20,437 bases of DNA, taken from the NCBI GenBank assembly GCA_958403205.1, contig CATXWM010000037.1, positions 1 to 20,437 of the forward strand, given 5' to 3'. A program made the translations under genes and the position numbers. The first letter of the stretch is position 1. Every line of letters begins with the position of its first letter. Positions 1 to 7,339 of the stretch are shown here, one piece after another. Under the pieces are notes generated by a model. That model saw nothing but the letters and a program-made list of their open reading frames with translations. It was not told the DNA's origin and did no database searches. Source of the DNA: an uncultured Collinsella sp. Lineage in GTDB: Bacteria > Actinomycetota > Coriobacteriia > Coriobacteriales > Coriobacteriaceae.

Positions 1-132
1 GCCAGACCGGAGGGGCGCCGTGGGCGGGAATCTGGGCGTACACATTTCCTACACAGTTTGGGATCCGACTAACGTTTGCCAGCCGTTAACTACCGCTCGC
101 CGAGCATCTCTTTATATAAGGCAGCCTCATGG

Positions 133-1533
133 TTAAAGCGGATACGTCCCCCTAGCTAAAGCACAGCCAGCATCGAGCAACTCATCACGTTCTTCCACCG
201 AGAACCCCTCGGCGTAGACGCGCACCACTGGTTCGGTCCCGCTAGGACGGACCAGCAGCCACGTGTCATCCTCGAATGACAGACGCAAGCCGTCCATATG
301 ACTAACGTTTTGCGGCACCTTGCCACAAATCGACTTGGGGTTTACGCCCGGCAGCAGGGTTCGTAACGTTTCGGCATCTTCGGCCTCAAGGCGCAAATCG
401 CGTCGACCGTAACTCGTCTTACCAAAACTGTCCTCGAGTTGGTCGACCAGAACGCCCAAAGGCGCGCCCGTCTTTGCCATAAGCTCACACAGAATCAGAC
501 AGGCGAGGATTCCATCGCGCTCGGGCATATGCGCGGCGATGCCGATACCACCGGCTTCTTCGCCGCCCATGAGGACGCCGCCCTTCTTCATCTCCGCCGC
601 TATATATTTGAAACCGACTGGTTTGACGGTCACGCGGCAGCCAAGCGCCTCCGCAATGCGACGCACGAGCGTCGAGCATGAAAGATTGACGACGACGCGC
701 CCCTCCAAATTACGAAATTGAACCAAGTCGCCCAAAACGAGCGCCATGATCTGATGCGGATGTATATATCTGCCGCGCTCGTCAACCGCGCCGATACGGT
801 CGGCGTCGCCGTCGGTCACCAGGCCAGCGCAAGCTCCGTCCTCGATAACCGTGCGCTCGCAAGCGTCCACCCAAGGTTCAACGGGGTCGGGGCAGATATC
901 TTCTTGGTCAGACGCCTGCCCGGCGTGAATCTCGTGCACCTCAACGCCAAGCTCGCGCAGCAAGTCGGCTAGATAGCCCTGGGCTGCGCCGCCCATAGGA
1001 TCGACAACCACGCGCAGGTGCGCGGCGCGGATGGCTTCGGCATCGACAAACGATGCCACCGCCTGCATATAGTCAGGAATGATATCCGCGGTGCGATATT
1101 GTCCCTCGATCCCCATTGGCTCGGGAGCCATAGTCTCTTCGAGCTCTTCGATGACATCCTGGTTGGCGGTCGAGCCGTCACCCATGCGAATCTTGAGGCA
1201 CAGATAGCCCTGCGGATGATGGGACCCCGTCACCATGAGCGCGCCGCACGCTTCACCGTCATAAGCCGCCGCCCACGTAAGGGCAGGGGTCGGGACAGGT
1301 CGCGAAGCGAGCACGGCGTCTAGCCCGTGCGCCGCTAGCACGCCCGCCGCAAGCTCAGCGAACTCGCGCGCCAGGGGCCGGGTGTCGAACCCTATATATA
1401 CCGTTTTGCCCGGATTGGTCTTTTGCCACAACTCGCCGACGGCATCGGCGATACGGGCAACGTTATCGGCAGTGAAGTCCTCATCGACGCGAGCGCGCCA
1501 ACCGTCAGTTCCAAAATGAATTATCGCGCACAC
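133..1533 (-). CDS. Phosphoglucomutase/phosphomannomutase family protein (phosphohexomutase)
   Basis: Alpha-D-phosphohexomutase that would interconvert hexose 1- and 6-phosphates, feeding cell-wall or polysaccharide precursors. All four family signatures are visible, numbered from the chosen start: FGTDGWRA near 7-14, the phosphoserine loop TGSHHP with the catalytic Ser at about 104, the metal loop DGDADR at 241-246, the sugar-binding GEEAGG at 324-329, and the phosphate-binding RPSGTEP at 429-435. I chose the GTG at 1533 (466 aa) because a GAGGTG ribosome-binding site lies 7 nt upstream and FGTDGW then falls at the usual position. An upstream in-frame ATG at 1617 would add 28 residues with no family character. 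The sequence does not separate glucose, mannose or glucosamine substrates. The C-terminus may be affected by an indel (see findings). Confidence 0.9.
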   Translation of the reverse strand: MCAIIHFGTDGWRARVDEDFTADNVARIADAVGELWQKTNPGKTVYIGFDTRPLAREFAELAAGVLAAHGLDAVLASRPVPTPALTWAAAYDGEACGALMVTGSHHPQGYLCLKIRMGDGSTANQDVIEELEETMAPEPMGIEGQYRTADIIPDYMQAVASFVDAEAIRAAHLRVVVDPMGGAAQGYLADLLRELGVEVHEIHAGQASDQEDICPDPVEPWVDACERTVIEDGACAGLVTDGDADRIGAVDERGRYIHPHQIMALVLGDLVQFRNLEGRVVVNLSCSTLVRRIAEALGCRVTVKPVGFKYIAAEMKKGGVLMGGEEAGGIGIAAHMPERDGILACLILCELMAKTGAPLGVLVDQLEDSFGKTSYGRRDLRLEAEDAETLRTLLPGVNPKSICGKVPQNVSHMDGLRLSFEDDTWLLVRPSGTEPVVRVYAEGFSVEERDELLDAGCALARGTYPL

Positions 1534-1656
1534 GCGCAGACACCTCACAGTGCTTGGATCATGGTACGCATGGGGTATACCCGCAACATGCACTCGGCAA
1601 CCTGCCGGCACCAGCATTCACCATTTGGGCAAATGCTGCCGAGGACATGCAGGCAA

Positions 1657-1687
1657 TAAAAAACCGCCCCGTATGGAGCGGTTTTAC
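1657..1687 (-). terminator. Intrinsic terminator after the homocysteine methyltransferase gene
   Basis: An 11-bp stem with one mismatch (arms 1660-1670 and 1675-1685) closes a GTAT loop. On the minus strand it is followed by TTTTTTATT. It lies just after the stop codon at 1691 and separates that gene from the downstream mutase. The A-run and T-run flanks make it potentially bidirectional. Confidence 0.8.
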
Positions 1688-1690
1688 CCT

Positions 1691-2584
1691 TTATATATCG
1701 AGCGCCTCGGCCATCGCGGCCGTAGTGATTGCCGTGGTTCCACAGCAACTGCCCACCATTGCGGCACCGGCATGTCTCCATTCGATGCATGCGCGCGCGA
1801 AAGCTTCGGGGTTCTCGTGCCATACGGGGCCATCCTGAGTCTGGACCGGATCGCCTACGTTGGGACGCACCGTGACGGGAGTAGTCGCCGATGCAACCAT
1901 CCTGGGCACCGCCGCGTTCGCGGCCGCAAGCGAACAGCAATTAACACCAACCGAGTTTGCGCCGTGTTTTTCGGCGTACAAAACGGCTGCCTCGATGTTG
2001 AGGCCATCGCCCAACAGGTCGCCTTTATCGTCAACGACAAAACTCACCAGAACAGGCATGCCATCGGCGGCATCTCGGGCGCCGGCAAGCATGGGCTGCA
2101 AATTACGGATAGACGTCACCGTCTCGATCAGCAGACCGTCAACGCCGGCGTTGAGCAAGGCGTGCGCCTGTTCGCGCGCAATGCCTCGGATTTCACGATA
2201 CTCGGCAGAGTCCTCGGCAAACCACTCAATACCGATCGGGCCCATCGAGCCCAGCAGCAGCTGAGGGTGCGCCTGGCGGGCATCGTCGACGGCCCCGCGA
2301 TTGACCTCCGCCACGGACGGCGCAATCTGGTCGTGCTTGAGGGCATAGCTCGATGCCTGAAAGGTGTTGGTAATGAGCACCTGCGCGCCGGCGGCGACAT
2401 ACAAACGATGGATACGAGAAACGGTCTGCGGCTCTGCCAGATTCCAAAACGCCGGTGGAATGTCGGCGGCATCGTACTCACTCAACAGAACACTGCCCAT
2501 GGGGCCCTGCGCCAACAAGGTCTCGCTCGACAAGCGGCGCGTAAGTTCCTCGGCACCAAAGCGGTTGTAATAACTCGTATCCAT
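1691..2584 (-). CDS. Homocysteine S-methyltransferase family protein
   Basis: Zinc-dependent methyltransferase domain of the MmuM / MetH N-terminal family, which moves a methyl group from a donor such as S-methylmethionine or SAM to homocysteine to give methionine. At 297 aa it is a single-domain protein. The three zinc-ligand cysteines are recognisable: one in GVNCC (about residue 216) and the pair in GSCCGTT (about 280-281). The N-terminal QGPMGSVL and ITNTFQAS segments match the barrel's homocysteine-binding strands. The ATG at 2584 has a weak GCGGGA ribosome-binding site inside the 10-nt gap after the upstream metal-regulator gene, so the two are probably co-transcribed. No cobalamin or folate domain is present, so it is not a full methionine synthase. 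The methyl donor cannot be told from sequence alone. Confidence 0.88.
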   Translation of the reverse strand: MDTSYYNRFGAEELTRRLSSETLLAQGPMGSVLLSEYDAADIPPAFWNLAEPQTVSRIHRLYVAAGAQVLITNTFQASSYALKHDQIAPSVAEVNRGAVDDARQAHPQLLLGSMGPIGIEWFAEDSAEYREIRGIAREQAHALLNAGVDGLLIETVTSIRNLQPMLAGARDAADGMPVLVSFVVDDKGDLLGDGLNIEAAVLYAEKHGANSVGVNCCSLAAANAAVPRMVASATTPVTVRPNVGDPVQTQDGPVWHENPEAFARACIEWRHAGAAMVGSCCGTTAITTAAMAEALDI

Positions 2585-2594
2585 ATATATCCCG

Positions 2595-3017
2595 CTATTC
2601 CTCGACGCTGATTCCCTGCTTTTCGAGATAGGCGAGCCAGCGGTTCATCGTGTCCTCGGAAAGCGCATGCTCCATCATGCAGGCCTCGGAATCGGCTCGC
2701 TCAAATTCGACACCGAGCTCCTGAACCAAAAACGTGCGGATGAGGCGATGACGGTACCAGATAGCCGTACCAACCTCGCGGCCGCGATCGGTCAGGACTA
2801 CCTTGCCGTAGTGCGATTGCTCGACAAGTTCGGATGCCTTGAGCGCCGAAACCGCTTTATTGACCGATGCCTTGGAGACGCCAAGACGCTGCGCGATGTC
2901 GACCGATCGCACGCCGTTGGTTTCCCCCTCTTCGCTTTCAATGCGAACCATGCACTCCAAGTAGTCTTCGTTCGCCACCGTCAGATGTAGTTCGCGCGAG
3001 CTATTTGTCGTATCCAT
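2595..3017 (-). CDS. DtxR/MntR-family metal-dependent transcriptional regulator
   Basis: A 140-aa protein with an N-terminal winged helix-turn-helix (recognition region about 37-60, DIAQRLGVSKASVNKAVSAL) and a helical metal-binding/dimerisation domain. Like MntR, it lacks the C-terminal SH3-like domain of DtxR/IdeR. Predicted metal ligands are D18, E21, H90, C113, E116 and H117. D18 matches MntR, whereas the Cys of EACMMEH matches DtxR, so Mn versus Fe preference is unclear. I start it at the ATG at 3017 because GAAGGGA lies about 9 nt upstream; an in-frame start at 3038 would add 7 residues. It precedes a zinc-type methyltransferase gene by 10 nt and is divergent from pepT. The shared gap contains a perfect palindrome suited to autoregulation. 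Confidence 0.85.
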   Translation of the reverse strand: MDTTNSSRELHLTVANEDYLECMVRIESEEGETNGVRSVDIAQRLGVSKASVNKAVSALKASELVEQSHYGKVVLTDRGREVGTAIWYRHRLIRTFLVQELGVEFERADSEACMMEHALSEDTMNRWLAYLEKQGISVEE

Positions 3018-3048
3018 GATCTTCCGTCCCTTCTGCATTCAATGGCTG

Positions 3049-3099
3049 ATTCTACCCCATCCAAGCGTCGTGGTATGCCGTGGCATACCGTGCTAGAGT
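3049..3099. promoter_or_regulatory. Divergent promoter region with 18-bp palindromic operator candidate
   Basis: A perfect inverted repeat of 8-bp arms and a 2-bp centre (GGTATGCC, GT, GGCATACC) occupies 3072-3089. On the minus strand a good -10 (TAGAAT, 3054-3049) lies downstream, so the palindrome covers the expected -35 of the regulator gene. On the plus strand TAGAGT (3094-3099), preceded by TG, is a possible extended -10 for pepT, and the palindrome again covers the spacer and -35. This placement suits a repressor site that could act on both genes. Promoter strength and the binding protein are inferred. Confidence 0.5.
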
Positions 3100-3137
3100 T
3101 CTTGTTGCACACGACGACCAAGATTGGAGCGGTCTTT

Positions 3138-4385
3138 ATGGAAAACACCACCACGAGCCCCGATGTCCTCGAACGCTTTTTGCGCTACGTCCAGATCAAC
3201 ACGCAGTCCGAGGATGCAAACTGCGACCAGGTACCCTCGAGCGCCGTTCAGTTTGACCTTGCCAACGTGCTGGCTGAAGAGCTGCGCGAGCTTGGTGCGG
3301 AAGATGCCCACGTGACCGAGCACGCCTATGTCTGCGCGCATATCCCCGCAAGTGCGGGCGCTGAGGACAAGCCCGCCCTGGGCCTGATCGCCCATCTCGA
3401 CACCACCGAAGTTGCACCGGGCGCCGGCGTGAAGCCGCATATCGTACACTACGAAGGCGGTGACCTGGTCTGCGGCACGGTTGACGGTAAACCCGTTGCC
3501 ATGAGTACCGCCAAGCTTCCCGCCCTGAATGACCTCGCGGGTGAGGACCTGGTCTGCAGCGACGGCACCACGCTGCTGGGCGCAGACGACAAGGCAGGCG
3601 TCGCCGAGATCATGTCGCTTGTCGCGCGTATCGCTCAGGACCCTTCTCTACCCCATCCCGCACTCGGAATTTGCTTCTGCCCTGACGAGGAGATCGGCCA
3701 CGGAGCCGAGCTGTTGGATATCGATACCTTTGGCTGCAAGTACGCCTACACGGTCGACGGCGGCCCCATCGGCGAGCTGGAGTGGGAGTGCTTTAACGCC
3801 GCCGAGGCGACCGTCCGCTTTGAGGGCCAGTCCATCCACCCGGGCGACGCTAAGGGTCGTATGGTCAACGCAGGCAATCTGTTCTGCGACTTCAACGCGT
3901 TGCTCCCCTACGTGCAGCGCCCGGAGTATACGGAAGGCTACGAGGGCTTTTATCACCTTGAGGGTGTATCTGCGACCGTCGATCACGCCACAGCGCGCTA
4001 TATCGTCCGCGACCATGACGCCGCCAAGTTCCAGCAGAAACTCGACCTTATTGATGCCGCCGCCTCGATGCTCAACCAGCGTCTGGGTGAGGAGCGCGTG
4101 ACGGTCGAGATTAAGCAGCAGTATCGAAATATGGCCGAGATCGTTCGTGACTATCCCGAGCTTATTGATGTTGCCAAGGAAGCCTACCTTGCCTGCGGCG
4201 TTGAGCCCCAAGTGCTGCCGATTCGCGGCGGCACCGACGGCGCGCAGCTGTCGTTCCGCGGTCTGCCCTGCCCCAACCTTTCCACCGGCGGCTATTGCTA
4301 CCACGGCGTCAACGAGTTCGTCCCGGTCAGTTCGCTCGTCAAGATGACCGATGTGCTCCAGGAGCTCGTCGCCCGCTTTGCATAA
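3138..4385 (+). CDS. pepT: Peptidase T (tripeptide aminopeptidase)
   Basis: Cytosolic M20-family metallopeptidase that removes the N-terminal residue from tripeptides. The 415-aa length is close to the usual size of about 405-410. The dinuclear zinc site is readable: AHLDTT (His86, Asp88), GADDKAG (about 149-154, bridging Asp), CPDEEIGHG (Glu184/185, catalytic base and ligand), TVDGG (Asp207) and a C-terminal YHGVNEF histidine. I chose the ATG at 3138 because GGAG lies 8 nt upstream and the protein then begins with the family-like helix DVLERFLRYVQI. Upstream in-frame starts back to 3042 would run into the divergent promoter region. It is monocistronic, with its own terminator. Confidence 0.92.
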   Translation: MENTTTSPDVLERFLRYVQINTQSEDANCDQVPSSAVQFDLANVLAEELRELGAEDAHVTEHAYVCAHIPASAGAEDKPALGLIAHLDTTEVAPGAGVKPHIVHYEGGDLVCGTVDGKPVAMSTAKLPALNDLAGEDLVCSDGTTLLGADDKAGVAEIMSLVARIAQDPSLPHPALGICFCPDEEIGHGAELLDIDTFGCKYAYTVDGGPIGELEWECFNAAEATVRFEGQSIHPGDAKGRMVNAGNLFCDFNALLPYVQRPEYTEGYEGFYHLEGVSATVDHATARYIVRDHDAAKFQQKLDLIDAAASMLNQRLGEERVTVEIKQQYRNMAEIVRDYPELIDVAKEAYLACGVEPQVLPIRGGTDGAQLSFRGLPCPNLSTGGYCYHGVNEFVPVSSLVKMTDVLQELVARFA

Positions 4386-4411
4386 GCCTGGCTGCACAAG
4401 TCCGAAAGACG

Positions 4412-4451
4412 AATCGCCCCGTCCTCAACCGAGAACGGGGCGATTTTTTTG
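4412..4451 (+). terminator. pepT intrinsic terminator
   Basis: An 11-bp GC-rich stem (AATCGCCCCGT at 4412-4422 pairing with ACGGGGCGATT at 4435-4445) is followed by a run of seven T residues, 27 nt after the pepT stop. Confidence 0.9.
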
Positions 4452-4512
4452 CTGCAATGTGAACAGGTTGACGCACGCCAGCCTCTTAACGCAAGGAGTG
4501 TCCCAAACTGCC

Positions 4513-4539
4513 GGCACAAAAGGAACGTCCCCAAGTGCC
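4513..4539. repeat. REP-like hairpin with GAACGTCCCC loop (copy 1)
   Basis: GGCAC and GTGCC arms flank a 17-nt loop containing GGAACGTCCCC. The same loop core GAACGTCCCC recurs in two hairpins at 20063-20134, although the stem sequences differ. A conserved loop on varying stems is typical of dispersed REP-type elements. Extra complementary bases follow the right arm (GTGTTCCGGC against GCCGGCAC), so an alternative fold is possible. Confidence 0.5.
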
Positions 4540-4579
4540 AAGTGTTCCGGCAACGCCGATGTTTTGGCGCGGACAGCGA

Positions 4580-4678
4580 AAACCCGCCAGAGCGAGCAAG
4601 GTGCCTTGAAACGAGGCGGCATTGATCTTTTGATCATGCCGCCGAAGTTGAAAGGCAGATTGCCGCTCTGGCGGGTTT
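4580..4678. repeat. Long nested inverted repeat, terminator-like
   Basis: A perfect 15-bp outer stem (AAACCCGCCAGAGCG at 4580-4594 with its complement at 4664-4678) encloses a partly paired middle. The inner stem is GGCGGCAT-GATC (4615-4627, one bulged T) with 4632-4643, closing on a TTTT loop. On the minus strand the distal arm ends in GGCGGGTTTTC, so it could end the murA-LCP transcript. It contains no ORF and could also be a small non-autonomous repeat. Confidence 0.6.
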
Positions 4679-4690
4679 GCAGCGTCGAGC

Positions 4691-4720
4691 AGTTACGCGG
4701 TTTGGTAAAACCGCGTAACT
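4691..4720 (-). terminator. Perfect 13-bp stem-loop at the stop of the LCP gene
   Basis: AGTTACGCGGTTT and its exact complement flank a 4-nt loop. The stem begins at the last base of the LCP stop codon. No U-run follows on the minus strand, so it is not a standard intrinsic terminator. It may instead protect the mRNA 3' end, or act together with the long hairpin downstream. Confidence 0.5.
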
Positions 4721-5955
4721 TAGTAGTTGGCCTCGTAGCCGTTGCCGTCGCCGGTGGGCTCTTCGTAGTAGTCCGAATCGCTCGAATCGCTTGAGTCATC
4801 GGAATCGTCAGAGCTGACCGATGAGGTTGCGGTACCATTTGCGTAGTCGTCAGACGTGTTGTTGTTCAGGTCGCCGATCGTAGAGCTGGAACCGTCGGAA
4901 AGGCCCATGGTGTTGGGACCCTTGGGGTCCTTGCCGGCATCGACGCGCTCCATCATTTCCTTGAGCTCGTCCTCGTAGACAAAGACGTAGCTCACACCGT
5001 CGATCATGGTGCTGTCGTCGGCGTACGAGGGCAGGTTGGCCGAGTAGATACCGTCGACATCCATACCGCGCATGGCGTTGACCGTAGCCACGATATCCTG
5101 AACGCTCATATCGGTTACGAGCATATCGGACAGCGAATTAACCAGGCCAAAGATCTTCGTGGCATCGAAGTTATTGAGAATCTGGTTGGCAAGGGCGCCA
5201 AGCACCTGACGCTGGTGGCGCATGCGCGTGTAATCGCCGTCGGCATAGGTGTAGCGGCAGCGGGCATAGGTAAGGGCGGTGGCACCGTCCATATGCTGCT
5301 GGCCAGCGGTAATCTTAATATCCAGGTGCTCGGGGTCGTCAACATCATCGGTTGCGTTAATGTCGATACCGCCAACCGAATCAATCAGCGCCTGCATACC
5401 GTCGAAGCTGACCTCGGCATAGTGGGAAATCTGAACACCGCACAGCTCGTTGACCGCCTCGACCATGGCCTCGGCGCCGCCAACGGTATGGCAGGCGTTG
5501 ATCTTCATGGTCTCGCCCTTGTACTCGACCTTGGTGTCGCGCGGAACGGAAATGAGCGTCGCCTGCTTTTGCGTGGGGTCGATGCGTGCCAGGATAATCG
5601 AGTCGGCACGATACGTATCCTCGCCCGGACGGCCGTCGGTGCCAAGAAGCAGCACGTAGAACGGATCCTTTGCCTCATCGGTGTCAACCAGAACCCGACG
5701 CAGATTGTCGGTAATGACATTGGAATCGCCGAGCTTGCCCATAATGGTGGCAAACCACAGGCCGGCAGCGGTAGTGGCACTCAGCAGCACGCCAAGCACG
5801 ACAATGAGCGCGACGTGACGAATCGTGTGGCTACGACGACGTTGACGAGCGCGCTCGGAATAGCGAGCCACGTTATCGCGACTGTAGATCTTGGCCTGCG
5901 CACCAGTTGAGGGTCTTCGGGCGGTGGTATCCGCGAGGGGCTTTTTATTAAACAT
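4720..5955 (-). CDS. LytR-CpsA-Psr (LCP) family glycopolymer ligase
   Basis: LCP proteins are membrane-anchored enzymes that attach wall teichoic acids or other glycopolymers to peptidoglycan outside the cell. Visible order, numbered from the TTG at 5961: a basic cytoplasmic N-terminus rich in Arg (about 35-49), one transmembrane helix (about 50-72), then the LCP domain with LLLGTDGR (105-111), TYRADS (116-121), SVPRDT (138-143) and YARCRYTYADGDYTRMRHQR (232-251). The Arg and Asp residues that bind the lipid pyrophosphate in this family are present. The tail after about 375 is Ser/Asp-rich, low-complexity and acidic. I chose the ATG at 5955 over the TTG at 5961 because an AGG is then about 6 nt away. 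It starts 12 nt after the murA stop, so the two are probably co-transcribed. Confidence 0.9.
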   Translation of the reverse strand: MFNKKPLADTTARRPSTGAQAKIYSRDNVARYSERARQRRRSHTIRHVALIVVLGVLLSATTAAGLWFATIMGKLGDSNVITDNLRRVLVDTDEAKDPFYVLLLGTDGRPGEDTYRADSIILARIDPTQKQATLISVPRDTKVEYKGETMKINACHTVGGAEAMVEAVNELCGVQISHYAEVSFDGMQALIDSVGGIDINATDDVDDPEHLDIKITAGQQHMDGATALTYARCRYTYADGDYTRMRHQRQVLGALANQILNNFDATKIFGLVNSLSDMLVTDMSVQDIVATVNAMRGMDVDGIYSANLPSYADDSTMIDGVSYVFVYEDELKEMMERVDAGKDPKGPNTMGLSDGSSSTIGDLNNNTSDDYANGTATSSVSSDDSDDSSDSSDSDYYEEPTGDGNGYEANY

Positions 5956-5967
5956 AGGCAACCTGTA

Positions 5968-7251
5968 TTAGTAGATGACGGGATCGGGGACGGTAGCATG
6001 CTCGACATGCGCGCCGAGCGCCTGCAGCTTTTCGACAAACTGCTCATAGCCGCGCTTGATGTGATGGATGGCCGATACCTCGGTCGTGCCATCGGCAATC
6101 AGACCAGCGACAACAAGAGCTGCGCCGCCGCGCAGATCGGGCGAGGTAACCTGCGCACCAGAGAAACCCTTGACGCCGTGAATCATGGCGTGGTGGCTCT
6201 CGATGCGAATATCGGCACCCATTCGAACCAACTCGGATGCGAACATAAAACGATTCTCGAAGATGTTCTCGGTGATAACGGAGCTACCATCGGCAAGGGC
6301 GGAGAGTACCATGATCTGCGCCTGCATGTCCGTCGGGAAGCCGGGGAACGGAAGCGTCTGGATGTCGACCGGCTTGATACGCTCGGCACGCCTCACATGG
6401 ACGCCATCCTCGAAGCGCTCGCAGTCGATACCCATGAGCTCCATCTTCTTGAGCACCATGCCCAAGTGAATGGGACAAAAGCCCGTGACATCGACACCGC
6501 GATCGTCGGCCATCAACGCACCGGCAACGATAAAGGTACCGGCCTCGATGCGGTCGCCCACCACGCGATGGGTAACAGGATGCAGCTCTACCACGCCCTC
6601 GATGGTCACGACAGGCGTACCGGCGCCGACAATCTTGGCACCCATTTCGTTGAGCATGTTAGCGAGATCGACGATCTCGGGCTCGCGTGCGGCATTGTCG
6701 ATGACAGTGGTACCCTGCGCGCGCACGGATGCCATGATGAGGTTCTCGGTCGCACCGACACTGGCAAACTCGAGCGTGACGGTGGTACCGCGCAGGCCCT
6801 GAGGCGCGTTGGCGTTGATGTAGCCGTGGGCGGTGTCGAACTCAACACCCAGGGCCTCGAGACCCAGAATATGCATGTCGATCTTACGAGCACCTAGGTT
6901 GCAGCCACCCGGCATGGCAATCTTGGCGCGATGGAAGCGGCCCAACAGAGGCCCCATGACAGCGGTGGAAGCACGCATCTTAGCGACGAGCTCATAGGGA
7001 GCCTCCCAGGAATCGACCTGAGAGGTATCAATCTCAAGCGTGTGCTCGTCGAGAACATCGATTGTTGCGCCCATGCCCTTGAGCACCTTGCCCATCACGT
7101 GGACATCGGAAATATCTGGCACGTTCTGCAGCGTCGTCTTGCCCGGCGCCAGAAGCGTTGCCGCCATGAGTTTGAGCGCGGAGTTCTTGGCACCCGAGAC
7201 GGGCACGGAGCCTCCGATGGCGTGGCCACCCTCAACGCGGATAATATCCAA
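5968..7251 (-). CDS. murA: UDP-N-acetylglucosamine 1-carboxyvinyltransferase
   Basis: First committed enzyme of peptidoglycan precursor synthesis: transfers enolpyruvate from PEP to UDP-GlcNAc in the cytoplasm. The 427-aa length is normal. Landmarks include SGAKNSALK (about 19-27, the Lys/Asn of the active site), the fosfomycin-target cysteine in MPGGCNLGARK (Cys117), and FPGFPTDMQAQ with the catalytic Asp. Translation starts at TTG (7251), supported by GAAAGGG 6 nt upstream and by the standard N-terminal spacing to GAKNS. A terminator-like hairpin lies directly upstream of the ribosome-binding site, leaving almost no room for a separate promoter after it. It is followed closely by the LCP gene. 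Confidence 0.95.
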   Translation of the reverse strand: MDIIRVEGGHAIGGSVPVSGAKNSALKLMAATLLAPGKTTLQNVPDISDVHVMGKVLKGMGATIDVLDEHTLEIDTSQVDSWEAPYELVAKMRASTAVMGPLLGRFHRAKIAMPGGCNLGARKIDMHILGLEALGVEFDTAHGYINANAPQGLRGTTVTLEFASVGATENLIMASVRAQGTTVIDNAAREPEIVDLANMLNEMGAKIVGAGTPVVTIEGVVELHPVTHRVVGDRIEAGTFIVAGALMADDRGVDVTGFCPIHLGMVLKKMELMGIDCERFEDGVHVRRAERIKPVDIQTLPFPGFPTDMQAQIMVLSALADGSSVITENIFENRFMFASELVRMGADIRIESHHAMIHGVKGFSGAQVTSPDLRGGAALVVAGLIADGTTEVSAIHHIKRGYEQFVEKLQALGAHVEHATVPDPVIY

Positions 7252-7263
7252 GGTCTACCCTTT

Positions 7264-7303
7264 CAAAAAGCATGCCCGGGGTGGCTAGGCCATCCCGGGC
7301 ATG
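7264..7303 (-). terminator. Terminator after atpC, in the murA leader
   Basis: A 10-bp CATGCCCGGG stem (7271-7280 with 7294-7303) is extended by 3 bp after one mismatch, closes a 5-nt loop and is followed on the minus strand by CTTTTTG. It would end the ATP synthase transcript. Because the T-run lies about 4 nt before the murA ribosome-binding site, it could equally act as an attenuator for murA. Confidence 0.85.
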
Positions 7304-7339
7304 ATGTGTTCGCAAATGGTCGAACGCTAAATCGTTTGA

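Noticed and set aside
1534..1656. A riboswitch or T-box upstream of the phosphohexomutase
   Set aside because: No SAM, glmS or T-box hallmark was found in this 120-nt leader and no second terminator is present.
1550..2611. A 353-codon open frame on the plus strand opposite the homocysteine methyltransferase
   Set aside because: Composition and position mark it as the antisense shadow of a well-supported gene.
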